A DNA stretch of 64,000 nt, from positions 7,470,037 to 7,534,036 of the forward strand of contig JBBCBC010000026.1 of assembly GCA_037126765.1 (NCBI GenBank), read 5' to 3'. Positions 23,407-35,867 of this stretch are shown here, piece after piece. A program made the translations under genes and the position numbers. The DNA is from Stenogyne calaminthoides (Eukaryota > Streptophyta > Magnoliopsida > Lamiales > Lamiaceae). Position 1 is the stretch's first letter, and each line of letters begins with the position of its first letter. Under the pieces are notes generated by a model that made no database searches, was not told the origin of the DNA, and was given only the letters and a program-made list of their open reading frames with translations.

Positions 23407-25253
23407 TGTTGGGATTATACTGAAAAGTATGCTTTTACTTTGTATAATCGAAACTAAATTTTCAGACTTATTTACTGAAATAAATTGTTTATCACTGATG
23501 CTTTAAATATGATTGAATGTTATATATATTTACTGCACAACTGTTCAATAATTCGTACATGTTACACTGTAGTTAATTTAGTGATACCCGATCACAGAAG
23601 ATTAAATTAATAGTCCCTCGTAACTATAAGTACGCCATTCACGACCTAGATGGAAATGAACAACCATCGCGAAAGGTTGAGGTGTAAGGCTCAGATTGGT
23701 TTGTCTTGACCAAGAGATTACACTAGTGCATGACCGATCTTATTTGAATAGGACCTCTGAGGAGGATAAAATCTTCAGAACTGAACAAGAAAGAATTAGA
23801 CCTCAGTGGTTCGTTGTTTCTTAACCTTCGTCCCTTAAATAGGATCACGTGGGATTGGTAACTATTGCTTTGACTTATCATGGGTAGCGAATCAGAGAGA
23901 GATTCAATACTTTTTATCTTGGGCAATATTATTGGTCACATGTGATTGCTAAGATTTAATACGAAGAATCGTGTGCAAGTACGCTTGCTTGATTTGCCCC
24001 CTTGGGAGGTTCATAAGTTTTATCATACCAAATCTTGCAAGTGGAATTAGTTTCCGGTATGAATAATAATGTTGAACCGTTCCTCGACCAAGGACAAAAG
24101 ATATTAATTAATTAAAGCTATTTGGTGGCCCTGAATTAATTAATGGGCTAGATAATCTTAAACACGGAAATAATGACCGGGAGCCATATTGATTGTAATA
24201 TGGGTTAAGATGGATAGTCAATATTAATTATGTAGTGGGATTAATTAATATTTTTGGGCTTGAATTATATTAATGGCTCAATATTAGATATTCAAGATCC
24301 ATTAGAAGGTCCAATCTTAATTCTCCTAAAGGCCCCCTGAGTAGCCCAACATATAGTCCAATAACTGAAAAGGTGATTAAAATAAAATAAATATTGTTGC
24401 TTAATTTTCCTATGATATTTTCGAAATCTATGGATAAAAGAGGGAGAAAGATTTTCTTTGAATTTTGTTATGGAATGAAGATATGTATTCTTGGAATACA
24501 AGATTATCTCATTAAATTCAAGAAATCTCTCACTTGGTTATTCATTAAGGAATTTCGAAATTTTTGGAAATATAGTGGGCAAGAAAGATTTTCTTGATTT
24601 TCTTGGAAAGATATTATGGAAGATATGTATTTCTTGAAATACAAGAATATCTCATAAATTCAAGAAGATCCAAATCTTGGTATCTTGCCTAGTATTTTCG
24701 AAAATTATGCCATAAAATAGAGGAGGTTGAATTTTGTGGAATATTTTAATTATGGGAAAAAGAATATATGGGATATATTCAAGATTTCTTGGTGACCAAG
24801 AAAAGTCTTTTCCCACATTGAAAATTCACTAAAATTTCGTTCACCCTCCCTCTTATAAATAGGGGATGATTAGTTCATTCCCAAGTACAATTCCATGTGC
24901 TGGAAATATTAGCAAATCCACATACGTGGTGCAACAAAGTTTATTTTTTTCCCTTTTGTTAATTGTTCGCGAGTATCCTTCCACCGGATTGTCGAGCGAG
25001 GGCTAAGGGAATACTTGGGAAGTCCTTTTGGTTAGTCCGTCCGACCGAAGTCACTGCCATCCCGAGAGGTATGTTCACGTAAACCCGTAGATTCCGCATG
25101 CGTTGGTTTTACGTGGCTTTTTATATGCATGATATGTTGTTGCAATTATTATTTGAATTAATATAGGATTAATTCATGCTAGTAATAATTAAAGAATTAA
25201 ATTTGTATTTAAATATTCACCCCGAATAGATCTGTGCAACTCATTCCCCAACA
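23407..25253 (+). repeat. 5' LTR of A3
   Basis: TGTTGGGATTATACTG to CATTCCCCAACA, 1.85 kb. TATAAAT at 24854-24860 in CTCTTATAAATAGGGG. It shares all U3 features with the other A LTRs, including the duplicated AT-rich segment. Confidence 0.93.
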
Positions 25254-25255
25254 AC

Positions 25256-25268
25256 TGGTATCAGAGCC
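25256..25268 (+). promoter_or_regulatory. A3 primer-binding site
   Basis: TGGTATCAGAGCC two bases after the LTR, a perfect initiator-Met tRNA site. Confidence 0.94.
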
Positions 25269-26761
25269 ACTGTTTCGGGCTCTGAATTTTTTTAAAATTG
25301 TAATTTAATTCGTGGACATTAAATTTTAAATTGGATAGTAGAATTGTTAGATCTGTTTTGAAGGTATCCAATTGTCATGGATTTTAATGTTTTATTTTGC
25401 ATGCATATAAACTGTGGTTTTTTTAATTCGATTCGTTCGGATTTGTTTTGCCTCGTGAGAAAATCCACGAGTAGACTAGGATTTGTTTGATTTGATCAAT
25501 GTAATAGACTACTCTAGATCTAGGTTTATTTATTTTTGTAAATAAATTGTAACCGGATCGGGAACAAAAAGACGAAGAATTAAAGGACGAAATCCAGAAC
25601 CGAGGCGTAAGCGGCCTGGTATGTGGTTGCTGGCACGCCTTGAAGCAGGGCGCAGGCGAAGGCGGCGGCCTTGAGATTTAAGATGAGCCGCCGCCACAAA
25701 GGTGCGCGCTCGCCGAAGCGGATGGGCGGACGCCCTTGGGCCTTGGTGATGGGCGTATGGAGACGCTGGCGGCCGAGGTGGAGGCGAGGCGGAGGCGGGC
25801 GAGCATCGACGGATGTGCACGGATCGGCGTGTCGCTTCGCCGAGATCTCTGCTGACGCTTTTGCCGACACTGCGAGGCGTCCGAGGCATCGGCGGGCGTG
25901 GCTCTGGCGGGTCGAGTGAGGTGAGAGTACATCTAGGCCAGCGGCGGCCGGATCGGTGAGTGCATGCATCCCATTTGTTTGCTGGCGTGGCGGTTCGAGA
26001 CGAAGTATTTTTTCGAGACGAACGAGTGGGAGAAATTCGAGGCGTGTTTCTTCAAGATCAAGCCAAAAAAATCAAACCATGACAATTGGATAATTTGTGC
26101 CCAATATGTTTATTTTTTCTTTTTTGCTTGATTTTTTTGTCTTTATCTTATGTTTTATTTAATTTGTTTAAATGTGTTTGCATGAGGGTTGCCAAATGGA
26201 AAAATCTTAACTTCAAAATTACTAAGTATGTTTTAAATAATTAATTGACAATTTTATTTAGGATAATAAAATTGAATTAATTTTACCTCCATGATTTATT
26301 TATTTGTGAATTCTTTTGGAGAAATTCCCAGGGGGACGGTCCAAAAGATAGGTTTCACATGAATGAATTACGAAGCGGATGATTGTGGGTTATTACTAGT
26401 GGCGATGATGACCCCCCCCACGAGGCTCGATCAAAGCGAAATAGTAATCTCAGATTTAATAATGGTTATCACTTAGGTATAAAATTGATATGCATATACT
26501 TCCCAAGTCCGTGTCAATTTTATATTGGTCAAGTGGGAGCCAACTATTATCTGGATATTAAAGGTTTAAATCGTTCTTGTTTGTAACTTTTGCTTGAATG
26601 TGTTTAAATAATGACCCACCCCACGTGGCTTATTTAAACTGTTTTTGAGATGTTGGTGATGCATGTTCATATTTTTTTGAGATTTTAAAATATGATGAAA
26701 TGTGATCGAACCTTGTGATATACTTGTGTTATTGCATATAGTTGTTTATTTCGATTCAAAG
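25269..26761 (+). other. A3 5' leader with GC-rich cassette
   Basis: AT-rich leader like that of A1. The GC-rich cassette lies at about 25600-26050 and has a different sequence from the one in A1, although the right border (GAGTGGGAGAAATTCGAG, then AAGATCAAGCCAA) is shared. Overlapping frames there on both strands are byproducts of the GC content. Confidence 0.65.
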
Positions 26762-27480
26762 ATGTCGTTTACCTTTTAATCCACTATTATTATATTTAAA
26801 GTCCATACAATATGTATGGAAACTATATTGATTGGAAAATTATAATTGTCCTAAGCGCACAAAAGCACAAGTGGATTTTGACACACAAAAATCGGGATGA
26901 GCCAACCGACGAGTCAAAACATGCGGGACTCGTCGGATCACCTCATGAGAGAGATGTCGTCATTTGAAAATGGTGGAGGAAAAACCCGTAAGGGATTCGT
27001 CCTCAAAATAGATGGCCCATCTGAACAAACTTGAGATTTCGAGTCGCAGATTATGATCTAGAGACTTCGGATGAATTTGGTATTTCATTCTCTGCTTGAA
27101 AGGTTTTTGAGCATTTTGGCCTCGCTAGCTAATTTGTTGCAAACTTTTGGACTCGGCGAAATGATGATAAGGCACCAAACTCAAGCTTTGTGGCAAGTGG
27201 TCCGTCTTCATCTTCTAGGCCAAGGGTAGGCAAGATAAAGAAGAGGACCAAAGGCCATAAGCAATAAAAACTCAATTTGTTGCCAAGGGCAATGGTAAGA
27301 TGAGGAATGCTCGTTGAGTCGAGGAAAATCCAAAGAGGAAGTGCTTAAGGCTGCGGTGAGAGAGGACAATGGAGGTTTTGCTGTTCCAACCCCAAAAAAG
27401 GGACGGAAAGAAAGGTAATTCTCACACACTAGTTGTTGAAACTTGTTTAGCGGCGTATACTTCTCATTCGTGGGTGGTTG
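26762..27480 (+). pseudogene. A3 gag remnant
   Basis: Starts ATGTCGTTTACC where other copies have MSQPFNP, then shifts frame at once. A large part of the capsid region is missing. A degraded zinc-knuckle region (GGAAGTGCTTAAGGCTGC) lies at about 27337, and the C-terminal TLVVETCLAAYTSHSW-like coding follows. Not translatable. Confidence 0.75.
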
Positions 27481-27965
27481 ATACGAGATCCACTAATCAT
27501 GTTGGCTTCACGGGTTCTAAATGATCCGCAACGTAGTGAGAGTGAGATCCTCATCAATTTGGGCAACGTTATTTAAAGTAGAAGACATTGCAATGCTACG
27601 TAAGTGGCGGATATTGCGATCTTTACGGTAGTAACGATTATTGCAATACTACGCAAGTAGCAGACATTGCAATGCTACATGAGTAGCAGTTAAAGCAGTG
27701 GGAGAAGTGCACCTATCTTTTGAAGATAATGTTTTTTGAGAATATCTTTGTGTTCCCAGTTTTAGAAAGAATTCACTTTCAGTTTCTAAAATTCGATTAA
27801 AGGACACTAAGTTTCTTCTAATAAGAATGACATCATTTTTGAAATGATGAGTGTATCTGTTACGGGACATTGATGGAAAATCTCTATACAATTAGCTGCG
27901 GCACACCACTCACGAAATGTATCCTATAACACATCAATCTGTTTTAGAAAAAAAAACGTTCATCA
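27481..27965 (+). pseudogene. A3 protease remnant
   Basis: Begins with GTTGATACGAGATCC, reading VDTRS where A1 has VDTGS, so the catalytic Asp-Thr-Gly is lost. It is expanded by a 27-bp tandem repeat at 27578-27683. Frameshifts follow before the pre-integrase domain. Confidence 0.75.
27578..27683 (+). repeat. 27-bp minisatellite in the protease of A3
   Basis: About four imperfect units of roughly 26-27 bp with core ACATTGCAATGCTACGTAAG. A1 has no such array at the matching place (GTAGCATTGCCCAGTG region, near 1445). A 27-bp period keeps the frame and would encode a nine-residue repeat, about VADIAMLRK. The other half of the nest, A2, carries the same array at 33502-33617. Confidence 0.85.
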
Positions 27966-28890
27966 GACGTGAACGAGACACTTCTTTGGCATCTAAGATT
28001 AGGTCATATAAATCCAAAAAGGATCCAAAGGTTGGTGAAAGATGGTTCACTGGAGCGTCTCCAAGTTGAATCGATTCCAACCTGCGAATCATGTTTGGAG
28101 GGTAATATGACCAAGAGGGCATTTGGAGCCAAGGGGAATAGGACCAAAGAAGTGTTAGAGATCGTTCACACAGATGTATGTAGTCCAATGTCAACCAAAG
28201 CAAGAGGAGGTTATGAGTAATTTTATTGATGATTACTCAAGGTACATTTTCCTTATGAAGCATGAATTTGAGACCTTTGAGAAATTCTAAGAATTTAAAG
28301 CTCAAGCAGAGAATCATATGGAAAAACGTATCAAGTCTCTACGATCTGATCGTGGAGGCGAATACCTCAAAGAATGAGTTTTGAACTACTTATCGATGAA
28401 GGGATTGTATCGACTCACTACACCGGAACCCCTCAACAAAAGCGGGGTTTGCGAGAGCGAAGCAACATAATTCTTTTGGAAATGGTTAGATCAATGATGA
28501 GTTATACGGATCTTCCCGAAGTCGTTCGGGGTCATACCTTGGAAAGCAAATGACTTACATTACGAACTTGGTGCTATCCAAATCGGTTCCCAAAACCCCA
28601 AAGAATTGTGGACCCAGGCGCAAGTCTAGTATGAGACACATGAGAACTTTGGGGTGTCCGCCCACGTGTTGGACAAGGGAACGAGTAAATTGGATCCTCG
28701 ATCGAGAATTAAGGTTGTTTTGTAGGATACCCGAGGGAACAAAAAGGGTGAATGTTCTATAGTTCAAGATCAAAAAGGTGGACATCTGCACCCACTTTAG
28801 ATTTTGGAAGAAAAGCAGAGAACCAAAGAAAACCAGTGAGATTACCTTAAATGAGCTTAGAGGGCAAACCTCGGTCCGATTGTACTAGAT
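27966..28890 (+). pseudogene. A3 pre-integrase and integrase remnant
   Basis: 27969-28220 reads NETLLWHLRLGHINPKRI, CESCLEGNMTKRAFGAK and CSPMSTKARGGYE, clear pre-integrase and core start. The FIDDYSRY, LRSDRGGEYL and GRKSSMRHMRTLGCP blocks follow in other frames, up to the hinge near 28860. Confidence 0.85.
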
Positions 28891-30667
28891 GATATACCAA
28901 ACGATACATTTTTTCTGGCGGAGACCTCGTTATAATGGGAGGGTTGTTAGACGACCAAGAGAGATTCATGGGAATAGGAGAGTCCTCGGACTTGATTCGG
29001 AATCACACCCATGGACATATGACGAGGCACTCCAAGATAAGGATCTTGATTCTTGGCAAAGCAAACAATGAAAGCGAAGTGGGTTCTATGTTTCATAATA
29101 GAGTGTGGGAGCTAGTCGAACCACTTAATGGGGTCAAACCCATTGTATGAAAGTGGGTATATAAGAGGAAAAGAGGATCGGACGTGAAGGTTGAAGCCTT
29201 TAAAGCAAGACTAATGGCGAAAGGTTATACTCAGAAAGAAAGGGATCGATTATGAGGAAACTTTTTTCGCCCGTAGCCATGCTTAAGTCCATCCGTATTC
29301 TCTTATCGATTCTTTGCAAGATCTCGACTTTGAAATCTGGCAAATAGATGTCAAGACAGCTTTCCTTAACGGAAGTCTTGATAAAGAGATCTATATGCAA
29401 CAAACCCCAAGGTTTCAGTGAAACAGGCCAAGAACATCTTGTTTGTAAGCTCAAGAAGTCCATTTACGGATTCAAACAGGCATCCAGAGCTTGGAACCAA
29501 AGTTTTGATCATGTAATAAAGTCTTATGGGTTTGATCAAAACGAGTTTTAAAGTTGTGTGTATAAGAAGTGTATCGAAACTGCATTGGTATTCTTAGTAC
29601 TATACGTAGATAACATTGTGATCATCGGGAACGATGTGAAGGTGTTATCAGACGTAAGGGCATGGTTTTTCAAAACAGTATGATATGAAAGACTTAGGGA
29701 AAGCCGGACAAATCCTTGGGATCAAGATCACTCGAGATTGCAAGATAAGGATGATCGGGTTATCGCAAGTTTCATACATAGACATTGTCTTGAAATGCTT
29801 CAGCATGCAAGATTCCAAGAAAGGATTCGTACCTTTCAGACTTGGAATCCATCTATCCAAGAAAATGTTCCCTAAGACGAAAAGGAGATAGATGACATGA
29901 AAGGTATTCCTTGTGCTTTCTACTGCCGGAAACCTTATGTATGCATTCTTTGTATGCGAGACCGGATATCCGCTTTTGTCGTAGGCATGGTAGCAAGATA
30001 TCAAAGTAGCCGAGGAAAGCGCATTGAATGACGTTAAAAACATTAAAGTGTACGAAAAGAACTCGGGATAGAATGTTGATTTATCAGTCAAATACTCCAA
30101 TCCCCATCGGCTACACGGACTTGGATTTCCAATCAGATTTAGATTCCAGAAATTATCTGCCTCAGTTAGTGTGTTTCCATTTGGGAAGTGTAGCCATCAA
30201 ATGGACGAGTGTGAAGCGTAAATCGTCACCGACTCAACCATGGGACTCGGGTAAGTAGTCGCTTATGAAGCGTTGAAAAGAACCGAATGGGCTCTAGATC
30301 TTCTTAGTGGACTTGGATGGTGTTACAATTTGTACAGCAATATACGCTAGGGGCGATTTGCAAATTCAAGAGAACCAAGAGTCCACGAGTCAAACTAAAC
30401 ACATTAAAGGAAAGACATCTTATACGAGAAATCGTTAAGAGGGGAGATATAGATGTGGCAAAGATAGCGTCTCGAGGACAGCCTAGCGAGATCCATTCAA
30501 AGCGTCGCCTCTGAATACATTCGAGAGACATTTGAGTGGAATGGGTGTCAAGACCGTTGCTAATCTGCTTTGAGTATAAGTGGGAGAAATTATTAAGGTT
30601 AGTGTAGGTGACATTAGATGTCACGGACTACTCGAGACGTGTTGTAGTATACTTAAAAGCGGACTTT
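28891..30667 (+). pseudogene. A3 RT and RNase H remnant
   Basis: Hinge and RT from about 28935 (FHNRVWELVEPLNGVKP), RT palm around 29410-29550 (GFSETGQEHLVCKLKKSIYGF, KQASRAWNQSFD), RNase H tail at 30398-30560 (TLKERHLIREIVKRGDIDVAK). The catalytic motif at 29603-29614 reads YVDN, not YVDD, a change shared with A6. Several frameshifts. Confidence 0.85.
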
Positions 30668-30684
30668 GAGTATAAGTGGGAGAT
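30668..30684 (+). promoter_or_regulatory. A3 polypurine tract
   Basis: GAGTATAAGTGGGAGAT directly before the 3' LTR at 30685. Confidence 0.85.
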
Positions 30685-32501
30685 TGTTGGGATTATCTTT
30701 GAAAAGTATGCTTTTACTTTGTATAATGTAAACCGAATTTTTCGGACTTATTTCTTGAAATAAATTGATTATCACTGATTCTTTAAATATGATTGAATGT
30801 TATATATATTTACTGCATAACTGTTCAATAATTCGTACATGTTACACTGTAGTTAATTTAGTGATACCCGATCACGGAAGATTAAATTAATGATCCTTAT
30901 AACTATAAATACGCCATTCACGACCTAGATGGAAATGAACAACCATCGCGAAAGGTTGAGGTGTAAGGCTCGAGATTGGTTTGTCTTGACCAAGAGATTA
31001 CACTAGTGCATGGTGATCTTATTTGAATAGGACCTCTGAGGAGGATAAATTCTTGAGCCCGAACAAGGAAGAATTAGACCTCGGTTGTTCGTTGTTTCTT
31101 AACCTTCGTCCCTTAAATAGGATCACGTGGGATTGGTAACTATTGCTTTGACTTATCATGGGTAGCGAATCAGAGAGAGATTCAATACTTTTTATCTTGG
31201 GCAATATTATTGGTCACATGTGATTGCTAAGATTTATCTGAAGAATCGTGTGCAAAGCACGCTTGCTTGATTTGCCCCCTTGGGAGGTTCACGTTTTATC
31301 ATACCAAATCTTGCAAGTGGAATTAGTTTAGGTATGGATAATAATGTTGAACCGTTCCTCGACCAAGGACAAAAGATATTAATTAACGGAAAGCTATTTG
31401 GTGGCTTTGAATTAATTAATGGGCTAGATAATCTTAAACACGGGAAATAATGACCGGAGCCATATTGATTTGTAATATGGGTTAAGATGGATAGTCAATA
31501 TTAATTATGTAGTGGGATTAATTAATATTTATGGGCTTGAATTATATTGTGGCTCAATATTAGATATTCAAGATCCATTAGAAGGTTCAATCTTAATTCT
31601 CCTAAAGGCCCCCCGAGTAGCCCAACATATAGTCCAATAAGCGAAAAAGGTGATTAAAATAAAATAAATATTGTTGCTTAATTTTCCTATGATATTTTTT
31701 GAAATCTATGGATAAAAGAGGGAGAAAGATTTTCTTTGAATTTTGTTATGGAATGAAGATATGTATTCTTGGAATACAAGATTATCTCATTAAATTCAAG
31801 AAATCTCCCACTTGGTTATTCATTAAGGAATTTCAAAATTTTTGGAAATATAGTGGGCAAGAAAGATTTTCTTGATTTTCTTGAAAAGATATTATGGAAG
31901 ATATGTATTTCTTGAAATACAAGAATATCTCATAAATTCAAGAAGATCCAAATCTTGGTATCTTGCCTAGTATTTTTGAAAATTATGCCATAAAATAGAG
32001 GAGGTTGAATTTTGTGGAATATTTTAATTATGGGAAAAAGAATATATGGGATATATTCAAGATTTCTTGGTGACCAAGAAAAGTCTTTTCCCACATTGAA
32101 AATTCACTAAAATTTCGTTCACCCTCCCTCTTATAAATAGGGGATGATTAGTTCATTCCCAAGTACAATTCCATGTGCTGGAAATATTAGCAAATCCACA
32201 TACGTGGTGCAACAAAGTTTATTTTTTTCCCTTTTGTTAATTGTTCAAAGTATCCTTCCACGGATTGTCGGCGAGGGCTAAAGGAATACTTGGGAAGTCC
32301 TTTTGGTTAGTCCGTCCGACCGAAGTCCTTTGCCATCCCGAGAGAGAATGCGTTCACGTAAACCCGTAGATTCCGCATCGTAGGTTTTACGTGGCTTTTT
32401 ATATGCATGATATGTTGTTGCAATTATTATTTGAATTAATATAGGATTAATTCATGCTAGTAATAATTAAAGAATTAAATTTGTATTTAAATATTCACCC
32501 C
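30685..32501 (+). repeat. 3' LTR of A3, 3' end missing
   Basis: Starts TGTTGGGATTATCTTTG and follows the 5' LTR of A3 closely, but ends at ATTCACCCCG without the terminal GAATAGATCTGTG..CCCAACA. TATAAAT at about 32132. The break coincides with the start of A2's integrase. Confidence 0.9.
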
Positions 32502-33735
32502 GGTTCCCTTGTCCAACACGTAGGCCGGACACCCCAAAGTTCTCATGTGTCTCATACTAGACTTGCGCTTGGGTCCACAATTCTTTGGGGTTACGGGAAC
32601 TGATTTGGATAGCACCAAGTTCGAGAATGTAAAGTATTTGTTTTCCAAGGTATGACCCCGAAGCGACTCGGGAAGATCCGTATAACTCACCTTTGATCTA
32701 ACCATTTCCAAAAGAATTATGTTGCTTCGCTCTCTGCAAACCCCGCTTTTTGTTGAGGGGTTAAGTCTTGATGGCGGGATACAATCCTTCATCGGATAAG
32801 TAGTTCAAAACTCATTGTTTGAGGTATTCGCCTCCACGATCGGATCGTAGAGACTTGATACGTTTTTCCATATGATTCTCTGCTTGAGCCTTAAATTCTT
32901 TGAATTTCTCAAAGGTCTCAGATTCATGCTTCATAAGGAAAATGTACCTTGAGTAATCATCAATAAAATTACTCATAACCTCCTCTTGCTTTGGTTGACA
33001 TTGGACTACATACATCTGTGTGAACGATCTCTAACACTTATTTGGCCCTATTCCCCTTGGCTCCAAATGCCCTCTTGGTCATATTACCCTCCAAACATGA
33101 TTCGTAGGTTGGAATCGATTCAACTTGGAGACGCTCCAGTGAACCATCTTTCACCAACCTTTAGATCCTCTTTGGATTTATATGACCTAATCTTTGATGC
33201 CAAAGAAGTGTCTCGTTCACGTCGATGAGCGTTTTCTCGAAAGCTTGATTGATGTGTTATAGGATACATTTCGTGAGTGGTGTGCAAAGTTAATTGTATA
33301 GAGATTTTCCATCAATGTCCCGTAACAGATACACTCATCATTTCAAAAATGATGTCATTCTTATTTAGAAGAAACTTAGTGTCCTTTAATCGAATTTTAG
33401 AAACTGAAAGTGAATTCTTTCTAAAACTGGGAACATAAAGATAATCTCAAAAAAAAAACTTTATCTTCAAAAAATAGGTGCACTTCTCCCACTGCTTTAA
33501 CTGCTACTCATGTAGCATTGCAATGTCTGCTACTTGCGTAGTATTGCAATAATCGTTACTACTGTAGTAGCATTGCAATATCGCCACTTACGTAGCATTG
33601 CAATGTCTTCTACTTTTATAGCGTTGCCCGGTGTGATGAGGATCTCACTCCCACTACGTTCTTTGGATCATTTAGAACCCGTGAAGCCGACATGATTAGC
33701 GGATCTCGAATCAACCACCCACGAATGAGAAGTAT
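32502..33735 (-). pseudogene. A2 integrase and protease remnant
   Basis: The proximal part of A2's pol. Integrase C-terminal block at 32792-32502 (SSMRHMRTLGCPAYVLD), core at 33015-32812 (FIDDYSRYIFLMKHESETFEKF, LRSDRGGEYL), pre-integrase at 33240-33040, then protease. Like A3 it carries the minisatellite in the protease. The first 195 bases duplicate the end of the other half at 23209-23406. Confidence 0.83.
33502..33617 (-). repeat. 27-bp minisatellite in the protease of A2
   Basis: Same repeat as in A3 on the opposite strand (core GTAGCATTGCAATGTC), about four units. Shared presence at the same codon position indicates that A2 and A3 descend from one expanded source copy. Confidence 0.85.
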
Positions 33736-34430
33736 CTGCCGCTAAACAAGTTTCAACAACTAGTGTGTGAGAATTACCTTTCTTTTCCGTCCTTTTTGGG
33801 GTTGGAACAGCAAAACCTCCATTGTCCTCTCTCACCGCATGGCTTAAGCACTTCCTCTTTGGATTTTCCTTGACTCAACAAGCATTCCTCATCTTACCAT
33901 TGCCCTTGGCCTTGATTGAGTTTTATTGCTTATGGTCTTTGGTCCTCTTCTTTATCTTGCCTACCCTTGGCCTAGAAGATGAAGACGGACCACTTGCCAT
34001 CAAAGCTAGAGTTTGGTGCCTTATCATCATTTCTGCCGAGTCCAAAAGTTTGCAACAAATTAGCTAGCGAGGCCAAAATGCTCAAAAAAACCTTTTATGG
34101 GCGAGAGAATGAAGTACCAAATTCATCGAGTCTCAGATCATGTCTCTTTTCGAGAATCTCAAGTTTGTTCGGATGGGCCATCTATTTTGAGGGCGTAATC
34201 CCTTCGGGTTTTTCCTCCACCATTTTCAAAGAACGACATCTCAAGAAGGTGATCGACGAGTCCCGCGTGTTTTGACTCGTCGGTTGGCTCATCCGATTTT
34301 TTGTGTGTCAAAATCCACTTGTGCTTTTTTGTGCGATTAGGACAATTATATTTTTTCAATCAATATAGTTTCCATACATATTGTATTGACTTTAAGTATT
34401 ATAACAAATTGGATTAAAAGGTAACGACAT
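33736..34430 (-). pseudogene. A2 gag remnant
   Basis: Starts at ATG 34430 and is shifted early. The capsid region is largely missing, as in A3: the same short remnant GSSDHLLEMSFF-like sequence (HAGLVDHLLEMSFFENGGGK at 34359-34159) is present. The zinc-knuckle remnant is near 33830. Sharing this deletion with A3 supports a common source. Confidence 0.72.
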
Positions 34431-35867
34431 CCGAATGAAATAAACAACTATATGCAATAAGACAAGTATATCACAAGGTTCGATCACATTCATCATATTT
34501 AAAATCTAAAAAAAAAAATGAACAATGCATCACCAACATCTCAAAACAGTTTAAATAAGCCACGTTGGGTGGGTCATTATTTAAACACATTCAAGCGAGT
34601 TACAAACAAGACGATTTACAAACCTTTAATATCCAGATTAATAGTTGGCTCTCACTTGACCAATATAAAATTGCCGAGGGACTTCGGAGAAATATATGCA
34701 TATCAATTTTATACCTAAGTAATAACCATGATTAAAATACAGGATTACTATTTCGCTTTTGATCGAGCCTCGTTGGGGAGGTCATCGTCGCCACTAGTAA
34801 TAACCCACAATCATCCGTTTGGAATTCATTCATGTGAAACCTATCTTTGACCGAATCGGGTGGGGGAATTTCTCCAAAAGAATTCACAAATAAATAAATC
34901 ATGGAGGTCAAAATTAATTCAATTTTATTATCCAGGAATAAAATTGTCAATTAATTATTTAAAACATACTTAGTAATTTTGAAGTTGAGATTTTTCAATT
35001 GGCAACCCTAAATGCAAACACATTTAAACAAATTAAATAAAGCATAAGATAGCACAAATAAATCATGCAAAAGCAGGAAAAATAAACATATTGGGCACAA
35101 ATTATCCAATTATCATGGTTTGATTTCTCTTGGCTTGATCTTGAAGAAACATGTCTCGAATTTCTCCCGCTCGTTCGTCTCGAAAAAATGCCGTCTCGAG
35201 CCACGCCCGGCGGCTCGCGGATGGATGCCAAGATCCATCCGACGGCGCTCTAGCCTAGGACAAACTTCAGCGACCTCGGCGCGGCGGCCGCCGCGCCCGC
35301 CCTTGATGCCGCCTCGGCGGTGTCAGCGAGATCTCGGCGAATCGGAGCGGCGTCGTGGCGTCATCATCCGCCTTCTTCCTTCGCTCCGCCCTCGCCTACG
35401 ACCTCGACCTCGCTTTTCGCGTCTCGCGCTGGGCATCTCGCCCCGTCTTGTCTTGTGACCTTCCATCCTCCGCAGCGCTCGGCCTCGCCCTCGCCCAGCG
35501 TGCAGTAGCGGCGCCCCCACTTACCACTGTTACGATTTCGTCCTTTAATTCTTCGTCTCTTCGTTCCGATCCGATTACAATTTATTTACAAAAAATAAAT
35601 AAACCTAGATCTAGACTAGTCTATTACATTGATCAAATCAAACAAATCCTAGTCTACTCGTGGATTTTCTCACGAGGCAAAACAAATCCGAGCGAATCGA
35701 ATTAAAAAACCACGGTTTATATGCATGCAAAATAAAACATTAAAATCCATGACAATTGGATACCGCAAAAACAGATCTACCGGTTCTACTATCCAATTTC
35801 AAATTTAATGTCCATTTAATTAAATTACAATTTAAAAATTGAGCTAAAAGCGGTGGCTCGATACGAT
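34431..35867 (-). other. A2 5' leader with GC-rich cassette
   Basis: AT-rich leader with the GC-rich cassette at about 35150-35540. Its content (for example long CCTCGGCGC and CTCGCC runs) differs from A1 and A3 while borders agree. The primer-binding site next to the LTR is degraded to GGTGGCTCGATACGA on the plus strand, where CTGATACCAG is expected. Confidence 0.65.

Larger units (their letters stand above)
23407..32501 (+). mobile_element. Copia element A3, near full length
   Basis: Plus-strand family-A element with 5' LTR, primer-binding site, leader, remnants of gag, protease, integrase, RT and RNase H, polypurine tract and 3' LTR. It lies in opposite orientation inside A2's integrase. 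All coding parts are broken. Its 3' LTR stops at ATTCACCCCG, lacking the last 40 or so bases, and directly meets A2's integrase. Confidence 0.88.
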
